A stretch of DNA of 64,000 nt from CAIZGX01 sp044239865 (GTDB lineage: Bacteria > Bacteroidota > Bacteroidia > Flavobacteriales_D > Sanyastnellaceae), in assembly GCA_044239865.1 (NCBI GenBank), contig JBIIAO010000001.1, forward strand, positions 682,001 to 746,000. Direction: 5' to 3'. Each line of letters starts with the position of its first letter. Position 1 is the stretch's first letter. Position numbers and translations under genes: made by a program. Under the pieces are notes generated by a model, which was not told where the DNA came from, made no database searches, and was given only the letters and a program-made list of their open reading frames with translations. Of the stretch, positions 50,156 through 59,705 are shown piece after piece.

Positions 50156-50800
50156 CTACTTTTTCACCCGAACCATCATTAATCCGTCGCGAAGCGGCAA
50201 AAGTACCTTCTCACATCGACTATCCTTCGCCACCAAATCATTCAACTCTTGAAGAACTTGTGTGTCGAAATCCCTTTCAGTAGCGGGTTCCAGGACTTTC
50301 CCACTCCAGAGGACATTGTCTATAAGAATAACCGTTCCGGCATGAGCGTGCTCCATTGTCCAATTCCAATAATGAAGGTAATTCCGCTTGTCGGCATCTA
50401 TAAAGACCAAATCGAAAGTTCCTTCCAAATCTTCAAAGGCATCCAATGCGGCTTTGTAAATAGGCTTTATTTTATTTCCATTTTTATGTTGAAGGAAATA
50501 CTTCTCGTGCAACCAGCTCAACTCATCGTTCTCATCTATTGTAATTATTTCGCCATCTTGTTGAAGTCCATCGGCCAAGCACAATGCGCTGTAACCTGTG
50601 AAAGTTCCTATTTCCAAAATGCGTTTGGGTTGAATCAATTGCGAAAGCAAACTTAAAAACCGTCCTTGAAGATGTCCACTTAACATGCGCGGATTAATCA
50701 CCTTCTGCCAGGTCTCAGCCGAAAGCGCCTTCAACAAATCAGACTCATCATCTGAATGCTTCTCGCAGTAATCCAATAAAGTAGATGAGATAAAATCCAT
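50156..50800 (-). CDS. SAM-dependent O-methyltransferase (COMT family 3)
   Basis: 214 residues. It has the N-terminal ISSTLLDYCEKHSDDESDLL, ISSTLL-based helix, SAM-binding ILEIGTFTGYSALCLADGL, an ITIDENDE acidic loop, and DLVFIDADKRNYLHYWN, the metal-binding Asp pair typical of caffeoyl-CoA O-methyltransferase-like enzymes, then ILIDNVLWSGKV. The methyl acceptor is not known. A TAACTTCG element ends 4 nt before the ATG (50805-50812), a possible leaderless start. Confidence 0.92.
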   Translation of the reverse strand: MDFISSTLLDYCEKHSDDESDLLKALSAETWQKVINPRMLSGHLQGRFLSLLSQLIQPKRILEIGTFTGYSALCLADGLQQDGEIITIDENDELSWLHEKYFLQHKNGNKIKPIYKAALDAFEDLEGTFDLVFIDADKRNYLHYWNWTMEHAHAGTVILIDNVLWSGKVLEPATERDFDTQVLQELNDLVAKDSRCEKVLLPLRDGLMMVRVKK

Positions 50801-50819
50801 TGCGCGAAGTTACAAAGCT

Positions 50820-50827
50820 TACCTTTG
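50820..50827 (+). promoter_or_regulatory. -7 box just before the CPBP protease start
   Basis: TACCTTTG, 5 nt before the ATG at 50833. It supports that start over the in-frame ATG at 50800, which lies upstream of the box and in the divergent gene. Confidence 0.6.
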
Positions 50828-50832
50828 CATTT

Positions 50833-51447
50833 ATGAGACCGAGTAGGGAATTGTTTATGCGCATGGGGTTACTTACGCTGCTCGTTCCTTTGGTGATTGT
50901 TTCCATTCTGTATTATTTCAACGCAACGGAATTTATGATTCCTGTTATTATTGGGAAAATGAGTGTGTGGTGGCAGCTGTTATTGGGTGTTGCAGGCGGA
51001 TTTGTATTAAGCGGAATGACCTGGCTCATGGGGCAATGGAAATACTTAGACGACGTTAATTTTGACTACACGCTGCGTTTAGGAATTTTCAATTTCAGTT
51101 TTCAAGAAATATTGTTTCTAAGTTTTTGTGCAGGTGTTGGAGAAGAGATTGTTTTTCGCGGAATGATACAACCGTGGTTAGGAATTTTAACTACGTCGTT
51201 TATTTTTATTGCGCTTCACGGATACTTGAGTTACAGCTCTTGGCCGAAAGTCATATTCGGACTCATCTTATTTGCGGTGGGAACACTGTTGGGAATTTTA
51301 GGCGCATACGTAGGATTGCTTGCAGCCATTGTAGCGCATATACTTTATGACATTGTAGCCTTTCAGCGTATTCAAGCGGAATACGAAGAATTGAAAAAGA
51401 AATCAATAATTCCAATTGCACATGAGCAAGAAGAACATCAAGAGTGA
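50833..51447 (+). CDS. CPBP-family intramembrane metalloprotease (CAAX protease-like)
   Basis: About 204 residues with roughly six hydrophobic segments. The family motifs are EEIVFRGMIQPWL (glutamate pair plus Arg), ALHGYLSY (His) and AHILYDIVAF (His). These proteins are CAAX-prenyl-protease-like intramembrane enzymes; the substrate is unknown. It overlaps the SUI1 gene by 26 bp, indicating one transcript with the two downstream genes. Confidence 0.9.
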   Translation: MRPSRELFMRMGLLTLLVPLVIVSILYYFNATEFMIPVIIGKMSVWWQLLLGVAGGFVLSGMTWLMGQWKYLDDVNFDYTLRLGIFNFSFQEILFLSFCAGVGEEIVFRGMIQPWLGILTTSFIFIALHGYLSYSSWPKVIFGLILFAVGTLLGILGAYVGLLAAIVAHILYDIVAFQRIQAEYEELKKKSIIPIAHEQEEHQE

Positions 51448-51766
51448 AGGCGGATTTGTATTCAGTACGAATCCTAACTTCAACATAGAAAATGAAAACG
51501 AAGCGGCAGAGACGCTTCCACCCAACGAACAGAAATTAAAAGTTTGGTTGGAAAAAAATCACCGTGGAGGAAAGACCGCTTCGGTAATAAAAGACTTCAT
51601 TGGCAACGAAGAAGATTTAGAACAGTTAGCGAAAGTGCTAAAGAACAAATGCGGAACCGGTGGAAGTGCGAAGGATGGCGAAATCATTATTCAAGGTGAC
51701 CACAGAGAAAAGATTATTAAACTGTTGCAGGACATGGGTTATGCAGCAAAAAAAGCAGGAGGATAA
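51422..51766 (+). CDS. SUI1/eIF1-family translation factor, YciH-like
   Basis: 114 residues. An N-terminal charged segment is followed by a SUI1 domain: LKVWLEKNHRGGKTASVIKDF, EEDLEQLAKVLKNKCGTGGS, then DGEIIIQGDHREKIIKLLQD. Family knowledge: bacterial YciH proteins resemble eukaryotic eIF1 and bind the ribosome. It sits 1 bp before the methyltransferase gene; a longer ORF from TTG 51416 adds only two residues. Confidence 0.93.
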   Translation: MSKKNIKSEGGFVFSTNPNFNIENENEAAETLPPNEQKLKVWLEKNHRGGKTASVIKDFIGNEEDLEQLAKVLKNKCGTGGSAKDGEIIIQGDHREKIIKLLQDMGYAAKKAGG

Positions 51767-51767
51767 A

Positions 51768-52979
51768 ATGGAGAAAATATTTCCAATCGTAGTGAAAACC
51801 ATGCAGAGCCTTGAGCCTTTGTTGGCGCAAGAAATGATTGCCCTAGGCGCGACCGAAGTTGAAGAGGGTAGAAGAGTGGTTCGCGCGAATTGCGACCTTG
51901 AAACACTTTACAAAATAAACTACCGCGCTCGTCTGGCGTTGCGCGTGCTTTGTCCGTTGCATTCGTTTCAAATTCGAAAGGCCGACGATTTATACAACAA
52001 GGCCTATGAAATGCCATGGGAAGAATATTTGCAGGCTGACACTACGTTTGCCATTGATCCGCAAATATCTTCTTCAATGTTTACTCACTCGCACTTCCCG
52101 TCGCTTCGCGTGAAAGATGCTATTGCAGACCGTCTGAAGAAGGTATACGGTTCTCGTCCAGATGTGAATCCGGAAAGTCCCGATGTGCAAATACACTTGC
52201 TCATAGATCAAGAGAAGGTTCAAATTTCATTAGACAGTTCTGGTCGTTCACTGAACCAACGCGGTTATCGCGTGAATGGAGGGGAGGCTCCCATGAATGA
52301 AGTATTGGCTGCAGGTATCATTGCTATTACTGGTTGGAAAGGAGAAACACCTTTGTACAATCCGTTTTGTGGTTCAGGAACAATCGCTTTCGAAGCGGCT
52401 TATGCAGCTTTGAATATTCCAGCCCAAAAGGCTTATCCGAAATTCAATTTTCAAACCTGGTTGAATTTCGACGATGCTTTGTGGATGACCGTTCACGGTG
52501 ACGCGAATGCTTTGATTGAAAATAAAGAGTTAAACATTGTTGCTTCCGACATCGATTACGATCAATTGAATGTTGCTCGTAAAAACGGAAAGAACCTTCC
52601 ATTTAACGATGCTATTCGATTTGAAAAATCAGATTTCTTCAGTGAAGACAGTGTTCCGGAAGTTCCTGGGTTAGTGGTGTTGAATCCACCCTACGGCGAA
52701 CGCATGGAGATTGAAGAGTTGGAAAAGATTTATTCGGAAATAGGTTCCGTTTTCAAACACCGTTATTCAGGATCAACAGCCTGGATAATCTCTTCCGATT
52801 TACAAGCGCTTCATGCCATTGGCCTCCGTCAGAAGCGTAAAGTAAAATTGATGAATGGAAAGTTGGAATGCGAACTTCGCGGAATAGATTTATTCAGAGG
52901 AAAGCGCAACGAACGATTTGAAGTTAAGCCGACAGATTCCGAAAATTTATCACGGGATTCGCATACATCTGAAGCATAA
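51768..52979 (+). CDS. THUMP-domain class I RNA methyltransferase (RlmL-like N-terminal half)
   Basis: 403 residues from ATG 51768. An N-terminal THUMP-type region (EKIFPIVVKTMQSLEPLLAQ to about residue 150) is followed by a Rossmann methyltransferase domain with YNPFCGSGTIAFEAAY, DIDYDQLNVARKNG, the catalytic NPPYGERMEIEEL, and LQALHAIGLRQKRKV. It has the layout of the G2445 methyltransferase half of RlmL (no RlmK half) and may methylate 23S rRNA guanosine. Start: an in-frame ATG at 51660 would overlap the SUI1 gene. The 3' end overlaps the convergent acyltransferase by 56 bp. Confidence 0.93.
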   Translation: MEKIFPIVVKTMQSLEPLLAQEMIALGATEVEEGRRVVRANCDLETLYKINYRARLALRVLCPLHSFQIRKADDLYNKAYEMPWEEYLQADTTFAIDPQISSSMFTHSHFPSLRVKDAIADRLKKVYGSRPDVNPESPDVQIHLLIDQEKVQISLDSSGRSLNQRGYRVNGGEAPMNEVLAAGIIAITGWKGETPLYNPFCGSGTIAFEAAYAALNIPAQKAYPKFNFQTWLNFDDALWMTVHGDANALIENKELNIVASDIDYDQLNVARKNGKNLPFNDAIRFEKSDFFSEDSVPEVPGLVVLNPPYGERMEIEELEKIYSEIGSVFKHRYSGSTAWIISSDLQALHAIGLRQKRKVKLMNGKLECELRGIDLFRGKRNERFEVKPTDSENLSRDSHTSEA

Positions 52980-54108
52980 TTTCTCGCGCAGTTTGCGTGA
53001 AGTTTTCTTTCGGAAGCGGCGTATGCTTTCTATGAAGGCTTAATTTGAACGTATTTCCACGGATATAATTACTGAAAGCAATTTTCTGTATTTGTGAGTA
53101 TTGGTCCTTGTACTCCTTTGTACCATTCAACAAATCATACGCGATGTAATTCGTAGGCCAGAGATGAAAAATACGGTGCATTTCATTGTCGATGGCATGC
53201 GTTAAATAACGATACTTTTCATTTTTATTTTGAATGGAACGCATGTGCTCTATATGCTCATTCATTGAATTTCCCATTGCAATATTTACGCGACCCTTGT
53301 GTCCGGTGATTCCTTTCAACATGGAAAGAAAATCTTCTCCGGATTTTTTCTCATAAGATCCAAGCACTTTTAAATGCATGAGCTCATTCGTCTTCATCAT
53401 ATCACAGGGATCGTATTCATAGCTCACGGCCATAGGAATCATGCTCAACGCTTGCAAACCGTCTTCAATGTTATCGGAACTCATTGCGAACATCTTTAAC
53501 AAACCGGTTGCTGTTCTATCGTCTCCATCTTTGCTTCTTCCTTCACGTTGGGCTATCCAGATTGAAGTGTGGTCGGTAGTTAAAGTATGACGAATGTAAT
53601 TGGAAAGGCGAAGGCTGTAATAGAACATTTCTTTCGCGTTTACATTTCGATTCACAATGAAGTTCTTGTTGGAACGAACGATGTCTTCAACCACTTTCTG
53701 ACGCAGTAGATTGTCGCCAATAGCTATCTGCGTAGTCTTGTGGCCTTGTTCAAGCAAACTCACATTCAATATTGCACTGTCGAGAATAATGTCGCGGTGA
53801 TTGCTTAAGAAGAGGTATGGTTTTGTTTTATCTAACGATTCGAAGTTGGTAAAAGACAATCCACTTGTTGTTGTTTGAATGGCCATCTTGAAAGCGGGAC
53901 CCGATATCTCCGATTGAAATTCATCAACGGTGGTAACCTGACGAAGCATCTTCTGAATGGCCGAGCGGCTTAATCCAGGAAACACCCACTTCAACATTTT
54001 GTAAAATTCAGGGACTTCCAAAATGCGTTCAACAGCAGCTTTTAATTCTTCGTCGTTATACGGACGAATGGGATCGAAATTAAAAACATCTATTTGCGCA
54101 TCTTCCAT
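52924..54108 (-). CDS. Glycerophosphate/lysophosphatidate acyltransferase family protein
   Basis: 394 residues with no clear membrane helix. The acyltransferase core has a SNHRDIILDSAIL His-Asp box, NFIVNRNVNAKE, AQREGRSKDGDD (the Glu-Gly box) and LSMIPMAVSYEYDPCD. Family members acylate lysophosphatidate or related lipids; the exact acceptor is unclear. A TACTTTTG box lies 5 nt before the ATG (54114-54121), so it may be leaderless. Confidence 0.88.
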   Translation of the reverse strand: MEDAQIDVFNFDPIRPYNDEELKAAVERILEVPEFYKMLKWVFPGLSRSAIQKMLRQVTTVDEFQSEISGPAFKMAIQTTTSGLSFTNFESLDKTKPYLFLSNHRDIILDSAILNVSLLEQGHKTTQIAIGDNLLRQKVVEDIVRSNKNFIVNRNVNAKEMFYYSLRLSNYIRHTLTTDHTSIWIAQREGRSKDGDDRTATGLLKMFAMSSDNIEDGLQALSMIPMAVSYEYDPCDMMKTNELMHLKVLGSYEKKSGEDFLSMLKGITGHKGRVNIAMGNSMNEHIEHMRSIQNKNEKYRYLTHAIDNEMHRIFHLWPTNYIAYDLLNGTKEYKDQYSQIQKIAFSNYIRGNTFKLSLHRKHTPLPKENFTQTAREIMLQMYANPVINFRNLSA

Positions 54109-54113
54109 AGGTA

Positions 54114-54121
54114 CAAAAGTA
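54114..54121 (-). promoter_or_regulatory. -7 box for the acyltransferase gene
   Basis: The minus strand reads TACTTTTG, 5 nt before the ATG. Confidence 0.55.
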
Positions 54122-54174
54122 AGAAATTCAGAACTTTTGATTGGAGAAGCCTTGTTGTAAATATGAACAATGTC

Positions 54175-54182
54175 TACATTTG
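54175..54182 (+). promoter_or_regulatory. -7 box for the lipoprotein gene
   Basis: TACATTTG, 4 nt before the ATG at 54187. Confidence 0.55.
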
Positions 54183-54186
54183 ATGC

Positions 54187-55095
54187 ATGAGAAAAATGAA
54201 AGCGTTGCTTTTTGCTGGGTTAGTTGTTTTGGCTTTGTCTGCATGTGAAGAAAAGAAAGTTTCCGCTCCTTCGAGAAGTGCTGAATTAATTGGAGATTTT
54301 GATGATACGTTGTGGAATCAGAATACAGGAACCATTTATTCATTGGCTTTGTATGCAGACAGCAGTTTTTATTTGAGAACAAGAGTAATCGGAGGAGAGG
54401 CCAAGACCTATTTAGGGAATTACAAACCCAATGAACAATGGGAGGTTCTGAATCTAAAATGTGCGGACAGTACGCATGTTTTTTCTGTTCAGATAAAATC
54501 TCCTGAACTTTTGGAAATGAATGTAGAAGGAGGAATAAGTTCTATGAATCGTTCAACTAAGGTGGTAAGTATTTCTGGAAAAGCAGTGCTAAAAAACAGA
54601 GTTAAATTATGGTCCTCGTCGAAGTCCATCGTCTATCAGTTGGTGAACGCAAATGAGTTAATCATTGATCAGTTATTTATTAATGCAATGACTCCGGAGT
54701 ACAAGGCGTTGTTAAGTTATTATTCTGGAAAATACGAATCGCCAGAATTAGTAAAATCGTTAAACTACAGTCAAGAGGAAATTCTAAAGTTGCAGGAATT
54801 GTATTTTCCGAAACCCGTTGAACCTTCGGCTGATTTGAAAGATGCACCTCCTATTGCTGATAAAATGCCAATGAAGTCATTGTTCTTCCTTAACAATGGA
54901 GGAAAGGTTGAAGTGCAGTTGGTTGCGCTTAGCACAAAGGGCAACGACTATGCTAAAAAGGATTCTTGGGAATTGAATTCGGAAGGATGGAAATTGATTA
55001 GCTCTGAGTTTTCAGCGGTAAGTTCCGAAGTGGTCTATGAAAATCCAAACGAGGTGAATCTGCCGACTGGGGATATTATCATAAACACGAAGTAA
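54187..55095 (+). CDS. Lipoprotein of unknown function
   Basis: 302 residues with a lipobox (LVVLALSAC, Cys20). The mature part resembles a copper-resistance NlpE-like or DUF-type layout: LYADSSFYLRTRVIGGEAKT, then YLGNYKPNEQWEVLNLKC. No catalytic motif. The chain is strand-rich with an ISFRNN-free, low-Cys core. The adjacent secreted-protein gene starts 2 bp after its stop, so the two are probably co-transcribed. Family assignment is weak. Confidence 0.8.
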   Translation: MRKMKALLFAGLVVLALSACEEKKVSAPSRSAELIGDFDDTLWNQNTGTIYSLALYADSSFYLRTRVIGGEAKTYLGNYKPNEQWEVLNLKCADSTHVFSVQIKSPELLEMNVEGGISSMNRSTKVVSISGKAVLKNRVKLWSSSKSIVYQLVNANELIIDQLFINAMTPEYKALLSYYSGKYESPELVKSLNYSQEEILKLQELYFPKPVEPSADLKDAPPIADKMPMKSLFFLNNGGKVEVQLVALSTKGNDYAKKDSWELNSEGWKLISSEFSAVSSEVVYENPNEVNLPTGDIIINTK

Positions 55096-55096
55096 T

Positions 55097-57799
55097 TTGT
55101 TCAAAGCTGTTTCAAATATCATTGTAATTCTCAGCATTTGTAATAATGCTATTGGACAGTTTCAAGATTATTCTTCCGTTTGGACTATCCCATCTGGAGC
55201 TTATGATGCATATTTTGGCAATGGCATCAGCGTTTTTGATTATGATCAGGATAATCTTGATGACATTACCATTGCCCAACCTTATCTTGGAATTTCAACT
55301 TTTCATGTTGAAAACAATGTGCTAGTTCCGGACTTATTTCTCCCTTTGCCATTGAATCTTAAACAACTTATTTGGGCTGATTTTAATAATGATGGGGATA
55401 AAGAGTTGTTTGTCACGGCTTATGGCGGAGGACTTTATTTATTTGATTATGAGGAAGGTCAATTGACTCAAATTGAGGGTGCTTTTAGCTCTTCAATATT
55501 TGGATATTTCTATGGTGCTTCAGCAGCTGATTACGATAATGACGGTGATCTAGACCTTTTTGTTTGTCAGTACTTTAACTATCAAATTATAGGAAGCTAC
55601 CCCAATTTACTTTTCAGAAATGATGGAAATTTTATTTTCACCGAGATTGGAGAATCCTTAGGTGTTAATACCATTACCAATAATTCGTTTCAATCGGTAT
55701 GGCTAGATTTCAACAGAGACGGGTGGCAAGATTTGTATGTAATCAATGATAAGAACATACCTAATTTATTTTTTCAAAACAATAATGGCCTTTCATTTAC
55801 AGAGATTGCAGGATTAAACAATTCAAATATTGCCATGTCATGCATGAGTAATTCAATTTCTGATTTTAATCGAGATGGCTTTTTCGATGTCTTTATTACA
55901 GACGGACTAACTCCGGTACTGCTTAAAGGCGACAGTTCTGGGATATTTACTGAAGTAGCCGGTGAAGTGGGATTTGGTCCGTTTGATACGGGTTGGGGTG
56001 CTTTGTGGATTGATGATAACTTCGACGGCTGGGATGATCTTCACATTTGCCAAGGGGGCACGGTTCTTACGCCAATGAATAATCAATATTACCAAAATAA
56101 TGCCGGCTCATTCATTGAAATGAATTCATTCGATATTGAAACAAAAGCATCTTTTGTCAATGCAAAAGGGGATTTGAATGGTGATTGTTTTCCTGATTTT
56201 GTTGTTATGAATGCATCCCCCAATTCATACGATGTTTGGAAAGGAATATCAAATGAAAACAACTATTTTAAAATCGAACTTGAGGGAACAGTATCCAATA
56301 AAGATGCTGCGGGGGCAATAGTAGAGGCCTATTCAAATTCGGGGTTGACTATGAAAGCGGTGCTCTACGGTGATAATTATATTTCACAAAGTACAAATGT
56401 ACTTTTATTTGGAGTGGGAAATTCAGAAATTATTGACTCGCTTTGTATTTATTGGCCAAGAGGCTTGGTGGAAAAATTTTACAATATTGAAGTCAATCAT
56501 TCATATCTGGTTATTGAAGGTTCGTCTGAGATAACGAATACCCAACTTTTAACCTACAGTATGAACTATTGTCACAATGCTGCAGGTATTCAAATTACTC
56601 CAAGTGAGGAATGGGTTCATTGGCAATGGCAAGACGGGAATACCGACAACTCTATATTGGTTTTTTCTGATACTATTTTGCATGCTACAGCTTGGAATAT
56701 CCAGAATCAAAGTTTTGATTTAATTTACAATGTATCTATTTCTTCGCCATGGCCTGAGATATCTATTAATTTATCGCAGTGTATAAACAATTCAAGTATA
56801 ATCTCGATACAGAAAAGTTCAGATTGGAGTTTATCATATAATCAAATTGAAATTTTCAACGACACCATTTACGCGCAAGAGGGCACTCATATTTTAAATC
56901 TCACTCATAATTTTGGATGTTCTTTGGATTCACTAATTCAAATTGATGCCATTATTCCACCTCAAATAATTCAAGATATTCAGCCGTCCTGTCCTGAAAG
57001 TTTGGTTGAATTTTCAATAGGCATAGAGAACGAAGACATTCTGAGTTACAGCCTGGAGGGATTGGAATCCTGGAATGGATCTTTAATTTCAGGTATTTAT
57101 CCTTTTGTCATTACAGATGGCACGTTGAGTTGTGAATACTTCGACACGTTAGTCATTCAACAGAGAACTTTTCCAAACATATCCGTCGTAAATGATTCAA
57201 TATGTGAAAACAGCATGAGTTCATTCGAAATCGAGATAAACGGAATTTCATCCGCAGATTGGTCGATAATCAATTCCGAATACCTAGAACAAGACAGTGT
57301 GCTTTTCGTTACTATTCAGGATACAATGGGATGCATTTATTCCGAAGATATTTCTGTATTGATTTCAAGTAATATTTCAGTTTTACCTTTGGAGCAGACA
57401 ATTAACGGGCAACAAATTCTTTCGCTCAATCCTATCGGAGGTATTCCGCCTTATGCTATACTATGGCAGGACTCTTTAGTTGCTGATTCATTCGTGCTTA
57501 CCTCGAATGGATGGGTGGTTTATGAAGTTACAGATCAAATAGGATGTACTCACATTGGCTCGTATTATTTTCAGCAGAGCAATGGTATCAGTGAATTTCC
57601 GGAATATTTCGATTTGTTTTTGAATGGGGATATACTGGTTTGTTTCAATTGCAACAAATGCGCTTATTCAATATCGTCAATGAATGGTGCGCTCGTTAAA
57701 GTAGGTATTTTCCAAAACGAAAATATCAATCTGAGTGCACTTGCCGATGGGTTTTATCTAATTAAAGTCGAAAATAAGGTTGTGAAATTTGTTAAATAA
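55097..57799 (+). CDS. FG-GAP/VCBS-repeat secreted protein with ASPIC/UnbV domain and T9SS type A sorting signal
   Basis: 900 residues starting at TTG, two bases after the lipoprotein stop. A signal peptide (FKAVSNIIVILSICNNAIGQ) is followed by FG-GAP/VCBS calcium-binding repeats (about 50-400), seen as ADFNNDGDKELF, ADYDNDGDLDLFV, LDFNRDGWQDLYV and SDFNRDGFFDVFI. Then come an ASPIC/UnbV-type segment (DSLCIYWPRGLVEKF), Ig-like repeats, and a short type A sorting domain (ISSMNGALVKVGIFQNENIN, final KVENKVVKFVK). A surface or secreted protein; ligand unknown. Confidence 0.9.
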   Translation: MFKAVSNIIVILSICNNAIGQFQDYSSVWTIPSGAYDAYFGNGISVFDYDQDNLDDITIAQPYLGISTFHVENNVLVPDLFLPLPLNLKQLIWADFNNDGDKELFVTAYGGGLYLFDYEEGQLTQIEGAFSSSIFGYFYGASAADYDNDGDLDLFVCQYFNYQIIGSYPNLLFRNDGNFIFTEIGESLGVNTITNNSFQSVWLDFNRDGWQDLYVINDKNIPNLFFQNNNGLSFTEIAGLNNSNIAMSCMSNSISDFNRDGFFDVFITDGLTPVLLKGDSSGIFTEVAGEVGFGPFDTGWGALWIDDNFDGWDDLHICQGGTVLTPMNNQYYQNNAGSFIEMNSFDIETKASFVNAKGDLNGDCFPDFVVMNASPNSYDVWKGISNENNYFKIELEGTVSNKDAAGAIVEAYSNSGLTMKAVLYGDNYISQSTNVLLFGVGNSEIIDSLCIYWPRGLVEKFYNIEVNHSYLVIEGSSEITNTQLLTYSMNYCHNAAGIQITPSEEWVHWQWQDGNTDNSILVFSDTILHATAWNIQNQSFDLIYNVSISSPWPEISINLSQCINNSSIISIQKSSDWSLSYNQIEIFNDTIYAQEGTHILNLTHNFGCSLDSLIQIDAIIPPQIIQDIQPSCPESLVEFSIGIENEDILSYSLEGLESWNGSLISGIYPFVITDGTLSCEYFDTLVIQQRTFPNISVVNDSICENSMSSFEIEINGISSADWSIINSEYLEQDSVLFVTIQDTMGCIYSEDISVLISSNISVLPLEQTINGQQILSLNPIGGIPPYAILWQDSLVADSFVLTSNGWVVYEVTDQIGCTHIGSYYFQQSNGISEFPEYFDLFLNGDILVCFNCNKCAYSISSMNGALVKVGIFQNENINLSALADGFYLIKVENKVVKFVK

Positions 57800-57801
57800 A
57801 A

Positions 57802-57823
57802 AAAGGTCTCGAAAGAGACCTTT
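57802..57823. terminator. Bidirectional intrinsic terminator
   Basis: A perfect stem AAAGGTCTC/GAGACCTTT with a GAAA loop between two convergent genes, A-rich before and T-rich after. Confidence 0.8.
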
Positions 57824-57848
57824 ATTTATTTCTACAAAGGAATTGTGA

Positions 57849-58136
57849 TTAGTTAGCACCACCGGTTGCAGCCTTCATAGCCTCTTCCATACATGGCTTA
57901 ACAAGTGCTTCCAATTCTTTCTCCTCAGCGCTTCCCTTTGGATATTTCTTTTGTAATTCGTCCATTTTAGGTTCGAACTCCTTTTGAACGGCTTCGATTT
58001 TAGCTTGGTCTTTAGACTTTTGAGCTTCAACCATTTTGTTCATCATGTCACAGATAGTTTCTGCATCAGACTTTACACCACCGCAAGAAGCCATGAACAT
58101 TGCAAGAGCAACTGCTGGGATCATTAATTTTTTCAT
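57849..58136 (-). CDS. Small secreted lipoprotein, helical
   Basis: 95 residues with a lipobox (ALAMFMASC, Cys18). The mature part is a charged helical segment (ICDMMNKMVEAQKSKDQAKI, KKYPKGSAEEKELEALVKPC) with two further Cys. Family not recognised; helical bundle, possibly a periplasmic or outer-membrane stress lipoprotein. Shares the terminator at 57802 with the preceding gene. Confidence 0.8.
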   Translation of the reverse strand: MKKLMIPAVALAMFMASCGGVKSDAETICDMMNKMVEAQKSKDQAKIEAVQKEFEPKMDELQKKYPKGSAEEKELEALVKPCMEEAMKAATGGAN

Positions 58137-58307
58137 ATGAAATATTTTTAGTTTGGACGAATATAAAAAGATTTACTTCTTAGAAAAGCAAAATCAGAAA
58201 TATAATAGCGTCATTGTTTAAAAGTGAATTACTTTGTTGAAAGACCACATAAAATATTCGTTGTGAAAGGGCAGTATTCACTGAGATTTGTGAAATAAAG
58301 TATAGAG

Positions 58308-59699
58308 ATGATAACTGGCGCTGATATAGATTTTTTTGAATTGACTATTGGTCAAGAACACGTTTTCACGGACGAAGAGACGCGTTTGAAATACGGCAAA
58401 GACGAAACCGAGAATTTAAGTTTTCCAGCAGATGTGGTTTTAAAGCCAAGCTGCACTTCGGAAATTTCTAATCTCTTAAAATATTGCAACGAGCGTAAGA
58501 TTCCTGTCACTGCCATAGGGGCTCAAACGGGTCTGAGCGGCGGAGCGTTGTGCGTTAGAAAAGGTGTTGCACTTTCTACCGAACGATTGAATAAAATTTT
58601 AAAGATCGATACGAACAACGGTCAAGTGCATACCGAGCCGGCAGTTATTACGCAGGTGCTTCAAGAAGAGTGTGCTAAGCAAGGTTTGTACTACGCTCCA
58701 GATCCTGCAAGCAGAGGCAGTTGTTGGATAGGTGGAAATCTAGCCGAGAACAGTGGTGGTCCGCACGCTGTGAAATACGGCGTAACAAAAGATTTTGTTT
58801 TGAATTTGGAAGTGGTATTGGCAAACGGAGAAATCATTTGGACCGGCGCCAACACGTTGAAAAACTCAACAGGGTATAACCTTACTCAACTCATGGTTGG
58901 AAGCGAAGGCACACTTGGAATCATAACAAAAGCTGTTTTGAAACTTCTGCCACTGCCAAAGCATAATCTTCTTTTATTGGCGCCCTTCGCTTCGGCTGAA
59001 AAGGCATGTGAAGCCGTTAGTGCTGTTTTTCGCGCGGGCATTACACCAAGCGCCATGGAATTCATGGAGCGTGAAGCAATTGAATACACGCTTAAGCATG
59101 TTCCGGATGCACACGTGAATTTAGATGGTGTTGAAGCGCATTTGCTTATTGAAGTCGATGGTTCCAATGTAGAATCGCTTATGCTCGATTGTGAAACCAT
59201 TTCAAACGTGCTCATGGAACACGAGTGCGGAGAAATACTCTTCGCAGAAGATCACAATCAGAAAGAAGCCCTTTGGAAAATTCGGCGAAAAGTGGGAGAA
59301 GCAGTGAAGTCTCATTCCATCTACAAGGAAGAAGATACCGTTGTTCCTCGCTTTGAACTTCCTAATTTACTTCGTGAAGTAAAGGTCATTGGAAAGCGAT
59401 ACGGATTTCGTTCGGTTTGCTACGGACATGCCGGAGATGGAAACCTGCACATTAACATCTTGAAAGATGAAATGTCCGATGAACAATGGGACAATACACT
59501 ACCTAAAGCCATTCGTGAAATATTCGAACTAACCGTTTCTCTCGGCGGAACACTTAGTGGAGAACACGGCATAGGGTGGGTGCAGAAGAACTACATGGAC
59601 ATTGCCTTCAACGAAGTTCAATTGAACCTCATGAAGAAAATAAAAGAAGCCTTCGATCCAAATGGAATCCTCAATCCAGGAAAAATTTTCCCAGATTAA
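58308..59699 (+). CDS. GlcD-type FAD-linked oxidase (glycolate/D-lactate dehydrogenase family)
   Basis: 463 residues. The PCMH-type FAD domain has PADVVLKPSCTSEISNLLKY, PVTAIGAQTGLSGGALCVRK and YYAPDPASRGSCWIGGNLAE, followed by NSGGPHAVKYG and STGYNLTQLMVGSEGTLGI. The C-terminal oxidase domain has CYGHAGDGNLHINIL (His-rich metal site) and GGTLSGEHGIGWVQK. Glycolate or D-lactate oxidation is likely; the exact substrate and electron acceptor cannot be told. No glcE/glcF partners are adjacent. Confidence 0.94.
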   Translation: MITGADIDFFELTIGQEHVFTDEETRLKYGKDETENLSFPADVVLKPSCTSEISNLLKYCNERKIPVTAIGAQTGLSGGALCVRKGVALSTERLNKILKIDTNNGQVHTEPAVITQVLQEECAKQGLYYAPDPASRGSCWIGGNLAENSGGPHAVKYGVTKDFVLNLEVVLANGEIIWTGANTLKNSTGYNLTQLMVGSEGTLGIITKAVLKLLPLPKHNLLLLAPFASAEKACEAVSAVFRAGITPSAMEFMEREAIEYTLKHVPDAHVNLDGVEAHLLIEVDGSNVESLMLDCETISNVLMEHECGEILFAEDHNQKEALWKIRRKVGEAVKSHSIYKEEDTVVPRFELPNLLREVKVIGKRYGFRSVCYGHAGDGNLHINILKDEMSDEQWDNTLPKAIREIFELTVSLGGTLSGEHGIGWVQKNYMDIAFNEVQLNLMKKIKEAFDPNGILNPGKIFPD

Positions 59700-59705
59700 A
59701 TTTCA

